A stretch of DNA of 64,000 nt, taken from positions 1 through 64,000 of the forward strand of contig NZ_MLHQ01000010.1 in the NCBI RefSeq assembly GCF_001999305.1, given 5' to 3'. This document shows positions 20,700-29,430 of this stretch, one piece after another. Position 1 is the first letter of the stretch, and each line of letters starts with the position of its first letter. Source of the stretch: Rodentibacter myodis. Its GTDB lineage: Bacteria > Pseudomonadota > Gammaproteobacteria > Enterobacterales > Pasteurellaceae. Below the pieces are notes generated by a model. The model was not told where the DNA came from. It saw nothing but the letters and a program-made list of their open reading frames with translations, and ran no database searches. A program made the translations under genes and the position numbers.

Positions 20700-21725
20700 T
20701 TATTTTAAATTCATTTTTTTCCATTCTTGACGTACAAGCTCTTTCACCTTATCAGGTAGTGGCACATAATCTAATTTTGCAGCCTGCTCGTTCCCTTTTG
20801 AGTATGCCCAATCAAAGAAATTAAGTACGGTTTCCATTTTTTGTTTATCCGCTCCTTCTTTTGGAACTAAAATAAAAGTTGCAGCAGCTAATGGCCAGGC
20901 TTGTTCTCCAGATTGATTGGTCAATACTAAACTAAATCCTTTGGCTTTATCCCAATCAACATTGGCGGCAGCCGCAAAACTTTCTTGAGAAGGCTGAACA
21001 AAATTACCTGCAGTATTTTTTAACTGGACGTGAGACATCTTGTTCTGCTTAGCATAAGCATATTCTACATAACCAATAGAATTTTTAACTCTCCTCACAT
21101 AGATTGAAACACCTTCATTTCCTTTTCCTGCTGCACCATTAGCTGACGTTGGCCATTTTACCGTATTAGCAACACCTACTTTTTCTTTCCAATCTGTAGA
21201 GACTTGACTTAAATAGTTTGTAAAAATGAAACTGGTACCCGAACCATCGGCACGAAATACGGTTGTAATACGAGCATCAGGTAAATTTAAGTCTGGATTT
21301 AAAACACGAATTTTTGCATCGTTCCAATATGTAATTTTACCTAAATAAATATCAGCCAATACTTCACCGGTTAATTTCAATTGTCCTGGTTTAATACCTT
21401 CAATATTCACAACCGGAACCACTCCCCCAATAACAGTTGGAAATTGAATCAAATTATTCTTGATTAAATCATCTTCTTTCATTGGCGAGTCGGAGGCACC
21501 AAAATCAACGGTTCTAGAAATAATTTGTTTAACACCGCCGGAAGAACCTATCGATTGATAGTTTACTTGATTTCCGGTTTCAGTCTTATAGTTCATTGCC
21601 CATTGAACATAAATTGGTTGAGGAAAAGATGCTCCTGCACCTGTAACAGTTGTCTCAGCTTGAGCCGCTTGATTCACCGCAAAAGCGGACAATATGGTAA
21701 GTGCAATATGACGTATTTTTTTCAT
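20700..21725 (-). CDS. pstS: Periplasmic phosphate-binding protein PstS
   Basis: Captures phosphate for the PstCAB permease. 341 residues from the chosen start. Signal peptide MKKIRHIALTILSAFAVNQA ending AQA. Phosphate-binding motifs GAGASFPQPIY, SIGSSGGVKQI and RADGSGTSFIF are present. AGGAG 7-8 bases upstream decides for ATG 21725 over an in-frame ATG at 21767. First gene of pstSCAB-phoBR, preceded by a Pho box. Confidence 0.96.
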   Translation of the reverse strand: MKKIRHIALTILSAFAVNQAAQAETTVTGAGASFPQPIYVQWAMNYKTETGNQVNYQSIGSSGGVKQIISRTVDFGASDSPMKEDDLIKNNLIQFPTVIGGVVPVVNIEGIKPGQLKLTGEVLADIYLGKITYWNDAKIRVLNPDLNLPDARITTVFRADGSGTSFIFTNYLSQVSTDWKEKVGVANTVKWPTSANGAAGKGNEGVSIYVRRVKNSIGYVEYAYAKQNKMSHVQLKNTAGNFVQPSQESFAAAANVDWDKAKGFSLVLTNQSGEQAWPLAAATFILVPKEGADKQKMETVLNFFDWAYSKGNEQAAKLDYVPLPDKVKELVRQEWKKMNLK

Positions 21726-21753
21726 ACTATAGTCTCCTGTTTTAGATGAGTGA

Positions 21754-21802
21754 ATTATCACAGGCATTAAGGTAACAAAAAAATATTTCAGAAATATGAC
21801 AC
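21754..21802 (-). promoter_or_regulatory. Pho box and -10 of the pst operon
   Basis: On the minus strand GTGTCAT (21796-21802) and CTGAAAT (21785-21791) are 4 bp apart, as in PhoB boxes, followed by GATAAT (21754-21759) as -10, about 30 bp before the pstS ATG. Confidence 0.65.
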
Positions 21803-21820
21803 AATTTAAAAAACTTTGTA

Positions 21821-21873
21821 AAAATCAACCGCACTTTGCCCTTTCCCTAGTCATTAAGTGCGGTTGATTTTTC
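21821..21873. terminator. Uptake-sequence inverted pair between pstS and hktE promoters
   Basis: AAAATCAACCGCACTT and AAGTGCGGTTGATTTT form a 16-bp stem around a ~20-base loop. It sits between two divergent promoters, so it insulates rather than ends either gene. Confidence 0.6.
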
Positions 21874-21945
21874 TTTTGTTTCCTTATCAAAAAAACACCT
21901 ATCAATAATTAAATATCAATAGTCTAATTTTATTAAATCAATAGT

Positions 21946-21974
21946 TTGATGAAATTTTAGGCCACCTCTATAAT
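21946..21974 (+). promoter_or_regulatory. hktE promoter
   Basis: TTGATG (21946-21951), a 17-bp spacer, and TATAAT (21969-21974). Two ATAG tetramers at 21919 and 21941 are 22 bp apart, the repeat of an OxyR site, but the other half-sites are poor. Confidence 0.65.
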
Positions 21975-22017
21975 CCGCCTTAAATTTATTCCCCCTCAAC
22001 TAATTGGAGAAGCAACT

Positions 22018-23463
22018 ATGACAGCAAAATGTCCTTTTGATCATAAAACCTTAACGAACGCAGCCGGTGCGCCGGTTGTGGATAATGACAACACAATGTC
22101 AGCCGGTCCACGTGGGCCTTTAATGTTACAAGATGTATGGTTTCAAGAAAAACTCGCCCACTTTGCCCGTGAGCGTATTCCTGAGCGTGTTGTTCACGCC
22201 AAAGGTTCTGCAGCTTACGGTACATTTACTGTAACGAACGATATTACAAAATACACGAAAGCAGCCGTATTCAAACCGGGTACTCAAACAGAAGTTTTAG
22301 TACGTTTCTCAACCGTTGCCGGTGAACGTGGTGCGGCAGATGCCGAGCGTGACGTACGCGGTTTCTCATTGAAATTCTATACCTCACAAGGTAACTGGGA
22401 TTTAGTGGGTAACAATACGCCGGTATTCTTTATTCGTGATCCATTAAAATTCCCTGACTTTATTCACACCCAAAAACGCAATCCACAAACCAACTTACGT
22501 GATGCCACTGCAGCGTGGGATTTCTGGTCTCGCCACCCTGAATCAATGCACCAAATTATGACATTATTCTCTGATCGCGGTATTCCAAAAAGTTTACGTA
22601 ATATGAATGGTTATGGTAGCCACACTTATAGCTTTGTGAATGAAGCGAATGAGCGTTTCTGGGTGAAATTCCATTTTAAAACTCAGCAAGGTCACAAATT
22701 CTATACCAATGAAGAAGCGGCAAAAGTGATTGGTGTGAACCGTGAATCCAGCCAACAAGATTTATATGAAGCGATTGAACGTGGTGAATTCCCACGTTGG
22801 ACGGTGCAAGTACAAATTATGCCGGAAGCCGATGCACACAAACACAATTACAGCTTTGATTTAACAAAAGTATGGCCACATTCAGACTACCCTGTGATTG
22901 AAGTTGGTGTGTTGGAATTAAACCGCAATCCGCAAAACTACTTTGCTGAAGTCGAACAAGCGGCATTTGCACCAAGCAATATCGTACCGGGAATCGGTTT
23001 CTCGCCGGATCGTATGTTGCAAGGTCGATTATTCTCATACCAAGATGCACAACGTTATCGTTTAGGCGTAAATCATCACCAAATTCCGGTAAATGCACCA
23101 AAATGTCCATACCACACCACACATCGTGATGGTGCAATGCGTATCGATAATAATGGTGGTAACAATCCGAACTATGCTCCTAATCGTTTTGAAACCTATG
23201 TACCAACCCACGATCAAGTACCATTACAAATTGAACGTGAAGCGGCGCATTTTGATTTCCGTGAATACGATGAAGACTACTATTCTCAACCGGCTGCGTT
23301 GTACAATATTTTCACTTGCGAAGAAAAAGATCGTTTAGCAGGCAACTTTGCGGCGAGCCTTTCTGAAGTTACCGCACCAGAAGTGGTTGAAAAACAATTA
23401 GCCCACTTTGAAAAAGTGAGTATGGAATTAGCAAATGCAATTCGAAATAAATTAGCGAAATAA
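22018..23463 (+). CDS. hktE: Monofunctional haem catalase
   Basis: Converts hydrogen peroxide to water and oxygen. 481 residues, small-subunit clade, like H. influenzae HktE. Active-site H60 in [11 protein letters not shown]; asparagine region around [14 protein letters not shown]; proximal haem tyrosine in [14 protein letters not shown] near residue 345. A GGAGAAG ribosome site precedes ATG. Single-gene unit with its own promoter and a strong terminator. Catalase presence speaks for A. actinomycetemcomitans rather than A. aphrophilus among close relatives. Confidence 0.96.
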   Translation: MTAKCPFDHKTLTNAAGAPVVDNDNTMSAGPRGPLMLQDVWFQEKLAHFARERIPERVVHAKGSAAYGTFTVTNDITKYTKAAVFKPGTQTEVLVRFSTVAGERGAADAERDVRGFSLKFYTSQGNWDLVGNNTPVFFIRDPLKFPDFIHTQKRNPQTNLRDATAAWDFWSRHPESMHQIMTLFSDRGIPKSLRNMNGYGSHTYSFVNEANERFWVKFHFKTQQGHKFYTNEEAAKVIGVNRESSQQDLYEAIERGEFPRWTVQVQIMPEADAHKHNYSFDLTKVWPHSDYPVIEVGVLELNRNPQNYFAEVEQAAFAPSNIVPGIGFSPDRMLQGRLFSYQDAQRYRLGVNHHQIPVNAPKCPYHTTHRDGAMRIDNNGGNNPNYAPNRFETYVPTHDQVPLQIEREAAHFDFREYDEDYYSQPAALYNIFTCEEKDRLAGNFAASLSEVTAPEVVEKQLAHFEKVSMELANAIRNKLAK

Positions 23464-23473
23464 TAAAAATTAA

Positions 23474-23507
23474 AATGCCAAGAAATCAAAATCTTGGCAT
23501 TTTTTTA
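23474..23507 (+). terminator. Terminator of hktE
   Basis: AATGCCAAGA (23474-23483) pairs with TCTTGGCATT (23492-23501), followed by seven T. Confidence 0.9.
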
Positions 23508-23554
23508 TTGATAAAACATAATTATGCTAAATTTATATAAATTTGATTTCACTT

Positions 23555-24388
23555 TTATTCTATTTGGGTTAACTCTTTTTCTAATCCTACGCTAATCGCC
23601 AAGGTTTGCACTAACGCCATTGTTGAGCATTGAGAACGAAATCCCAGCACTTGTGCTTCTTTAATGATAAACGAAATATCGCTAAAGGACAGTAAAGGGC
23701 TGATTTGACTATCCGTAATCGCAATTTGCTTTATTCCTTTCTGCGCAGCGATATTGGCAATATTCAAGGTTTCATCGGCATAAGGGGAAAAACTGATCAC
23801 TACCATCACGTCGCCTTCTTTAATTTGATTAAGCTGTTCATCAAACATTCCACCTAACCCGTCAATGACAAAGGAACGACAATCTAAATGTTGTAATGCA
23901 TAGTTGAGATAACAAGCAACACTAAAAGAGCGTTTTAATCCAATAACAAAAATATTATTAGCCTGATTTAAAATTTTTGCTGCTGATTGAAGCTGTTGAG
24001 CATTCGTCGTTGTTGCGAGCTGCTGAAGCGCATGACTATTGGCTTGGGAAAAAATAGATAAAATATTCTCAACGGAGTTATTGTGTTGTTTATTCAGTTT
24101 ATGGGAAAGTTGTAATCGCTCCGTATAATTGGTGGTTTTTTCCATAAGACTTTCGCGAAAAACCTGTTTCATTTCATTAAAACCAGAAAAACCAAACTCC
24201 GCCGCAAAGCGAATAAGGGTTGAAGGCGGTACATTCGCCTTTTCTGAAATAACGGCTACTGTATCAAAAACAATACTATCGCTGTTATCTAAAATATATT
24301 GAGCGACTTGTTTTAAGCGTTTACTTAAGTCGTCATAACGCAATCTAATTTTATTTTGCAGGTCTTTTAACCGAGCATTTTCTTCCAT
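23555..24388 (-). CDS. RpiR-family regulator, likely of the iol genes
   Basis: 277 residues. N-terminal HTH_6 domain (about 1-80; VAVISEKANVPPSTLIRFAAEFGFSGFNEMK split by its turn) and a C-terminal SIS sugar-phosphate-binding domain (about 125-255; ANNIFVIGLKRS, then EGDVMVVISFSPYADETL). It lies directly downstream of iolB on the same strand with a 105-bp gap. By context it should sense an inositol breakdown intermediate and control the two divergent iol promoter regions, where TGAAAT-N4-ATTTCA palindromes occur. No such palindrome precedes its own gene. Confidence 0.88.
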   Translation of the reverse strand: MEENARLKDLQNKIRLRYDDLSKRLKQVAQYILDNSDSIVFDTVAVISEKANVPPSTLIRFAAEFGFSGFNEMKQVFRESLMEKTTNYTERLQLSHKLNKQHNNSVENILSIFSQANSHALQQLATTTNAQQLQSAAKILNQANNIFVIGLKRSFSVACYLNYALQHLDCRSFVIDGLGGMFDEQLNQIKEGDVMVVISFSPYADETLNIANIAAQKGIKQIAITDSQISPLLSFSDISFIIKEAQVLGFRSQCSTMALVQTLAISVGLEKELTQIE

Positions 24389-24493
24389 ATTTGTCTTTGC
24401 AACCGATTGAATAAAAGGAAAACCGTCATTTGGGGTAACTATAATAAAAAGAACGGCGATTTTCTAGCTAAATCACCGTCCAGTTCTTATTTT

Positions 24494-25321
24494 TCAAATT
24501 TTTTTGGCATATTCAGCGGTATTTATCCAGCTATGATCTTTTTCCCAACTGAAACGCCATTGTCTTACTGGCCCTGCCATCACATTGAGATAGTAATTGT
24601 TATATCCTGCAACCGTTGCAACGGGATGATATCCCTTCGGAACTTGAACAACATCACCATCATAAACCGCCATACATTCGTCTAGGGAGCGATCATCGGT
24701 ATAAACCCGTTGGAATGCAAACCCTTGCGGTGGATCAAAACGATGATAATAGGTTTCTTCCAAATAAGTTTCTTGAGTGGAATTTTTTTGATCGTGCTTA
24801 TGACTCGGAAAAGAACTGGTACAACCTTCATCTGTAAACACTTCAACCACCAATAATGCATCAGCTGCTTCTGTTTCTGGTAAGATATTATGGACTAAAC
24901 GTTGATTATTGCCATATCCTCTTTTCTCAACACTTATTTGTTCAGGGGTAATTAAACGTACTGGTAAATTACCTTGGCTTGGAGCCCGACATACTGCGAT
25001 TTCTGCATCAGTGTCCGCAATAAGATGAATCTCTTGATTGTGTGGAACATAAACGGCATAGGGCGGAATTTTAGCGAACGGCGTCATTCTATTACCGATT
25101 TGGTGAAACCGTTGTTGTCCAACAGTTACACTGGCTTTGCCTGTTACCATAACTAAGCAAACTTCGGTATTTTCAGTATTGAAAACTAAATTCTGTTGTT
25201 GTTTTAGATGATATATTTCAAAACCTACATATTCCCATTTAGCACTTTCTGGCGTGATTTTCTGTACTTCGCCATTTTCTAAGGGCGTGTTTTTTCTTGA
25301 TTTTGACAATAGATAACTCAT
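24494..25321 (-). CDS. iolB: 5-deoxy-glucuronate isomerase IolB
   Basis: Isomerises 5-deoxy-D-glucuronate to 5-dehydro-2-deoxy-D-gluconate in inositol breakdown. 275 residues, the usual length. Cupin fold with the metal-ligand region FPSHKHDQ and ETYYHRFDPPQGFAFQRVYT, plus VQVPKGYHPVATVAGYN. An AAGGAGG-type site is directly upstream. Divergent from iolA across a ~210-bp operator region. Confidence 0.94.
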   Translation of the reverse strand: MSYLLSKSRKNTPLENGEVQKITPESAKWEYVGFEIYHLKQQQNLVFNTENTEVCLVMVTGKASVTVGQQRFHQIGNRMTPFAKIPPYAVYVPHNQEIHLIADTDAEIAVCRAPSQGNLPVRLITPEQISVEKRGYGNNQRLVHNILPETEAADALLVVEVFTDEGCTSSFPSHKHDQKNSTQETYLEETYYHRFDPPQGFAFQRVYTDDRSLDECMAVYDGDVVQVPKGYHPVATVAGYNNYYLNVMAGPVRQWRFSWEKDHSWINTAEYAKKI

Positions 25322-25414
25322 ATTCCCTCCTTAATTGCTGAATATTTAAAATCATACGCTTTTAAATAAATTGGTCTAGGAAATTTTTTCAAAAATTAGA
25401 TCTAGTTCACAAAA

Positions 25415-25430
25415 TGAAATATTTATTTCA
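25415..25430. promoter_or_regulatory. iol operator-like palindrome 1
   Basis: TGAAAT-ATTT-ATTTCA, a perfect 6-bp inverted repeat in the iolB/iolA divergent region. The same motif recurs at 25458 and 31022. Confidence 0.6.
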
Positions 25431-25457
25431 AATAGGGTGGCGTTAATCTTGATTTTT

Positions 25458-25473
25458 TGAAATAAATATTTTA
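25458..25473. promoter_or_regulatory. iol operator-like palindrome 2
   Basis: TGAAAT-AAAT-ATTTTA, one mismatch from the motif at 25415, 43 bp away and close to the expected iolA promoter. Confidence 0.5.
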
Positions 25474-25529
25474 TTTTGTGCTGTGGTAATGCAGTTATTT
25501 CACTAAGCCATAAAATTAAGGAGCAAAGA

Positions 25530-27038
25530 ATGGAAACAGTACATAATTTCATCAATGGTAAGCAAGTGGAGAGTAAAGGCGAGAATATTTGGCCGATTTT
25601 TAACCCAGCAACGGGTGAACAAATTCGCCAAGTCCGAATGAGTACGGCAGAAGAAGTGAATGCGGCTACAGAAGCTGCCTATAAGGCTTTTCCTGCTTGG
25701 GCAGCGACTTCTCCACTAAGACGAGCAAGAATTTTATTTAAGTTTAAAGAACTGTTGCAACGTGATTGGGATAAGCTAGCTCGCTTGATTACCGAAGAAC
25801 ATGGAAAAGTCTATTCTGATTCTTGTGGCGAACTCACACGCGGATTAGAGGTAGTGGAATTTGCTTGTGGTATTCCTCATTTATTAAAAGGCGAATTTTC
25901 AGAGCAAGCGGGCAAAGGGATCGATATTCATTCAAGTATGCAACCTTTAGGGGTAACGATCGGTATTACCCCTTTTAACTTTCCTGCGATGGTACCAATG
26001 TGGATGTTCCCAATTGCTTTAGCTTGTGGTAATACCTTTATTTTAAAACCCGCAAAAGCCGATCCTTCTTTATCCATTCGTTTAGCTGAATTACTAAAAG
26101 AAGCAGGGTTACCCGACGGTGTATTTAATGTGGTTCACGGCGATCGCCAAGATAATGAAATGTTATTACGAGATCCAAGAGTGCAAGCCGTCAGTTTTGT
26201 CGGTTCAACCACCGCAGCCGCCAGTGTACATAAAATCGGTTCGGAACACGGAAAACGAGTTCAAGCCTTGGGTGCTGCAAAAAATCACGGATTGGTGATG
26301 CCTGATGCCGATATAGATAGCACAGTCAATGCAATATTAGGGGCAGCATTTGGTGCGGCTGGCGAACGTTGTATGGCTTTACCATTAATTGTAACGATTG
26401 ATGATGAAACCGCAGACAAATTGGTTGCCGCCCTTAAACCTAAAGTTGAAAATTTACGCTTTGGCCCAGGAATAACCCCTGAAGGTGAAAAAGAAATGGA
26501 TTTTGGGCCATTAATTACTCAACAACATTTAAATAATGTTACCCATTATATTGATAAAGGGGTTGAAGAAGGGGCGACGTTAGTCGTTGATGGGCGTGGT
26601 AAAAAACCGATTGGATATGAAAAGGGCTATTTTATCGGCGGCACTTTATTTGATCACGTTACGCCTGATATGATTATTTATAAAGAAGAAATTTTTGGTC
26701 CCGTTTTAGGAATTGTTCGGGCGAATAACTTTGAACATGCGATGAAATTAATTAACGAACATCCTTTTGGTAATGGCACAGCAATTTTTACCGCTGATGG
26801 CGGTGCTGCACGCGAATTTGCTTATCATGTACAAGCGGGTATGGTCGGCGTTAATGTTCCAATTCCTGTTCCAATGGCGTTCCATTGCTTTGGCGGCTGG
26901 AAACATTCCGCATACGGTGCATTAAATGTGTACGGCACAGATGGCGTACGTTTCTACACCAAGATGAAAACCGTTACAACACGTTGGCCGAATAAATTCA
27001 CTTTAGAAAATGCCGCTTTTAGTATGCCGACGTTATAA
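25530..27038 (+). CDS. iolA: Methylmalonate-semialdehyde dehydrogenase IolA/MmsA
   Basis: CoA-acylating aldehyde dehydrogenase that turns malonate semialdehyde, the last inositol product, into acetyl-CoA. 502 residues from ATG 25530, which has AAGGAG 7 bases upstream; an in-frame ATG at 25476 lies inside the operator region and is unlikely. Catalytic cysteine in GAAGERCMALPL near residue 286; NAD-binding FVGSTTAAASVH; family-specific C-terminus FYTKMKTVTTRWP. Monocistronic, followed by an uptake-word hairpin. Confidence 0.95.
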   Translation: METVHNFINGKQVESKGENIWPIFNPATGEQIRQVRMSTAEEVNAATEAAYKAFPAWAATSPLRRARILFKFKELLQRDWDKLARLITEEHGKVYSDSCGELTRGLEVVEFACGIPHLLKGEFSEQAGKGIDIHSSMQPLGVTIGITPFNFPAMVPMWMFPIALACGNTFILKPAKADPSLSIRLAELLKEAGLPDGVFNVVHGDRQDNEMLLRDPRVQAVSFVGSTTAAASVHKIGSEHGKRVQALGAAKNHGLVMPDADIDSTVNAILGAAFGAAGERCMALPLIVTIDDETADKLVAALKPKVENLRFGPGITPEGEKEMDFGPLITQQHLNNVTHYIDKGVEEGATLVVDGRGKKPIGYEKGYFIGGTLFDHVTPDMIIYKEEIFGPVLGIVRANNFEHAMKLINEHPFGNGTAIFTADGGAAREFAYHVQAGMVGVNVPIPVPMAFHCFGGWKHSAYGALNVYGTDGVRFYTKMKTVTTRWPNKFTLENAAFSMPTL

Positions 27039-27137
27039 TGAAGGCATCAGCAGAATAATGACATTTCATCGTTGCTGAGGTTAATTTTATATAAAATTCC
27101 TTCTTAGGATGTTTTTAATAAAAAATTTCATTAAAAT

Positions 27138-27171
27138 CAACTGCACTTTCTCTACAAAGTGCGGTTTTTTT
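27138..27171 (+). terminator. Terminator after iolA
   Basis: ACTGCACTTT (27140-27149) pairs with AAAGTGCGGT (27156-27165), one G-T, followed by seven T. The left arm is an imperfect uptake word. The next ~240 bp hold no gene. Confidence 0.75.
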
Positions 27172-27329
27172 ATTCTTAATAATGAGTATTTAGTTGGTTT
27201 TGTTAGAGGTTGATGCAAGATTTTGATCTTCGTAGTGCTTTGGTCAAATGGGAAATGTTCGGGAAAAGATCAACACAATTATAATCTGGTAGCCTATTTA
27301 TGGGGTTAAGCGCGTTTTCATTATGTAAT

Positions 27330-27376
27330 TTAAGTAACATTTTTGTTCTTCAAATAGGGTGGGTTAATGTGAATAA
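27330..27376. repeat. Partial copy of the iolA operator region
   Basis: TTCAAATAGGGTGG at 27349-27362 exactly repeats 25427-25440, and both copies continue into GTTAAT after 0-1 extra bases. The palindromic part upstream is degenerate in this copy. It drives no visible gene. Confidence 0.45.
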
Positions 27377-27412
27377 TTTCTCAGATATGGAGTTCATAGA
27401 ATTTTTCAGCCA

Positions 27413-27468
27413 CAAAAAATCTGTCCCTTAACCTAGCTAGCTTTGCAGCCAACTTGTAAGAGACAGAT
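27413..27468 (-). terminator. Terminator of the iolT-iolC transcript
   Basis: On the minus strand ATCTGTCTCTTA pairs with TAAGGGACAGAT around a ~25-base loop, followed by a T run. It lies just beyond the iolC stop codon. Confidence 0.7.
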
Positions 27469-27491
27469 CAATTCTATTTAAACCGCACTTT

Positions 27492-29402
27492 TTATTCTGC
27501 TAACTGCCTATTTTGCCACAACCGAATTAAATGCCGATAACGTTCTGAGACTTCCTTGATGAGATCGTGATCGGTGATTTTATTGGCTAACCACGCCGCA
27601 GAGGGTTCGGCAAAAATGGTGCGTCCGACCGCAAAGCCTTTTACCAATGGCATACCAGCAGCTTGGTTAAAGACAGATTTAAAATAATCCTCTGGGGCGT
27701 CTAAGCCTAAAACCAAGATGCCTCGACAATGGTTGTCATTGCGTTGAATAATGTCGCTAATTTGTTGCCAAGAGGAACGTGAAAGCCCAGGCAGTTTCCA
27801 CCAGTCAGGTTTTAAGCCGAGTTGGTAGAAATGGGCGATAATTTCGGCATAATAGCGTTCATCTTGCGGTAAATCTGCTGGTAATATCACTTCCAACAGT
27901 AATTCGTGTCCGCTGCGGCAACAGGTTTGATAAATCTGTTTTAATGATTCTTCCTGCTCTGCTTTAAGCGAGATTTTATCCAAGGGGTGATAGAATACCA
28001 AGCATTTCACGATGTGTTCCTGTGGCCAAGTGGTGAGTTGGCTGCCTAAATCACCGTGTTCCAAACGTAGTGGACGAGATGAGGGTAATTCAATCGGTCG
28101 CCCAATCCACCAGCCTTTGCCAGTGATTTCATTGAGTGCCGCCTGCCCAAAGGTTGTGTCGGCTAAAATGCCTGCTTGCCCGTGATGAATGCCTTCCGCT
28201 TGTGCCGTTTGCTCCGCTGCTTGTAACAAGAGTTGTTTGAGTTTAGGAATACGCTGGATGTCCGCCCTACATTTTTCGGCAATGTCCACAAGTTGTTTGC
28301 GGTGATCAAAGGCGAAAATACAGAGATTTTCCCACCGCACTTTTCTTGTCGTTACCCGATGTAAATGGTTCAACCCCTCGTCTAGATCGGGTCTTGGCAC
28401 CTCATTTTGACGGGCGAGGTAGTCGTCCAGTTCTGCCTTGGTTGGCATTGCAGGTGCGCAACCGTGGCGAGAAACCACCAATGCACCGCACGCATTGGCG
28501 TAACGGCAGGCTTGTTCCCAGCCTTCGCCGTTGATATATCCCCGTAATAACCCCGACATAAAGGCATCGCCTGCCCCTAGTACGTTCAACACTTCCACCC
28601 GTACACCGTAAACATTTAAGCCGCCATCTAAGTCATCAGGAATGTTACCTTCAAATACCGAGCAGCCTTGTGCCCCTCGTTTGCAAACCAAGGTGGCTTG
28701 GCTGCAACGGCGTACATTTTTTAAGGCGGTTAGGGTATCGGTTGAGCCACCAGCAATATGAAATTCTTCCTCCGTGCCGACAATTACATCAAAATGATGT
28801 AGCACCTCTTGTAAGGATTGCGTTACCGCTTGCGAATCAATAAAACGAGTTTCACCATCACCTAGTGTGGTTAATCCCCATAACACAGGACGATAGTCAA
28901 TATCCAATAAACGTTTAGTATTGTTGCGGCCTGCATAATTTAAAGCAGTAAGCACCGCTTGTCGTGTGTTGGGGTGGGATAAATGCGTGCCAGTAATCGC
29001 TAATGCCTTTGCTGAAGCGATATAATCTTCGTCAAAATCCTTTTCGGTGATCGCCATATCGGCACAATTATCTCGGTAGAAAATCAGAGGGAAGGTGTCT
29101 TGGTCTTTAATTCCCAGTATGACCAATGCGGTTAAACGTGTCTTATCGGTAATTAAATGGCTGGTATCTACGCCAACGCGTTGTAATTCTTCCCTTAAAA
29201 AACGCCCCATATGTTCATCGCCCACCCGAGCCAGCATTGAGGATTTTATTCCTTGTACTGCCGTCCCGTAAGCGACATTGCCCGAAGAGCCGCCTAGGTA
29301 TTTGGCAAAGGAAGAGACATCTTCCAATCGGGCGCCGATTTGCTGTGCATATAAATCAACGGCAACTCGCCCTAAGCAAATTAAATCCAGTGTTTTGTTC
29401 AT
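27492..29402 (-). CDS. iolC: IolC kinase fused to a DUF2090 aldolase-like domain
   Basis: 636 residues, twice the size of a plain kinase. Residues 1 to about 325 are a PfkB-type sugar kinase (GGSSGN 37-42; GAGDAFMSGLL near 275) that phosphorylates 5-dehydro-2-deoxygluconate. From about 330 to the end lies DUF2090, a TIM-barrel domain related to class I aldolases (ENLCIFAFDHRKQLVDIAEK at its start). No separate iolJ aldolase is present here, so the fused domain probably cleaves the phosphorylated product to malonate semialdehyde and dihydroxyacetone phosphate. That step is inference. Follows the transporter gene by 28 bp. Confidence 0.93.
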   Translation of the reverse strand: MNKTLDLICLGRVAVDLYAQQIGARLEDVSSFAKYLGGSSGNVAYGTAVQGIKSSMLARVGDEHMGRFLREELQRVGVDTSHLITDKTRLTALVILGIKDQDTFPLIFYRDNCADMAITEKDFDEDYIASAKALAITGTHLSHPNTRQAVLTALNYAGRNNTKRLLDIDYRPVLWGLTTLGDGETRFIDSQAVTQSLQEVLHHFDVIVGTEEEFHIAGGSTDTLTALKNVRRCSQATLVCKRGAQGCSVFEGNIPDDLDGGLNVYGVRVEVLNVLGAGDAFMSGLLRGYINGEGWEQACRYANACGALVVSRHGCAPAMPTKAELDDYLARQNEVPRPDLDEGLNHLHRVTTRKVRWENLCIFAFDHRKQLVDIAEKCRADIQRIPKLKQLLLQAAEQTAQAEGIHHGQAGILADTTFGQAALNEITGKGWWIGRPIELPSSRPLRLEHGDLGSQLTTWPQEHIVKCLVFYHPLDKISLKAEQEESLKQIYQTCCRSGHELLLEVILPADLPQDERYYAEIIAHFYQLGLKPDWWKLPGLSRSSWQQISDIIQRNDNHCRGILVLGLDAPEDYFKSVFNQAAGMPLVKGFAVGRTIFAEPSAAWLANKITDHDLIKEVSERYRHLIRLWQNRQLAE

Positions 29403-29430
29403 CTTTTATCCCCTATTTAAATATTTTCAC

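Noticed and set aside
27418-27468. CTGTCTCTTA-like ends recalling Tn5/IS50
   Set aside because: Only about 10 bases match, there is no transposase, and a T run makes it a terminator of the iolC transcript.
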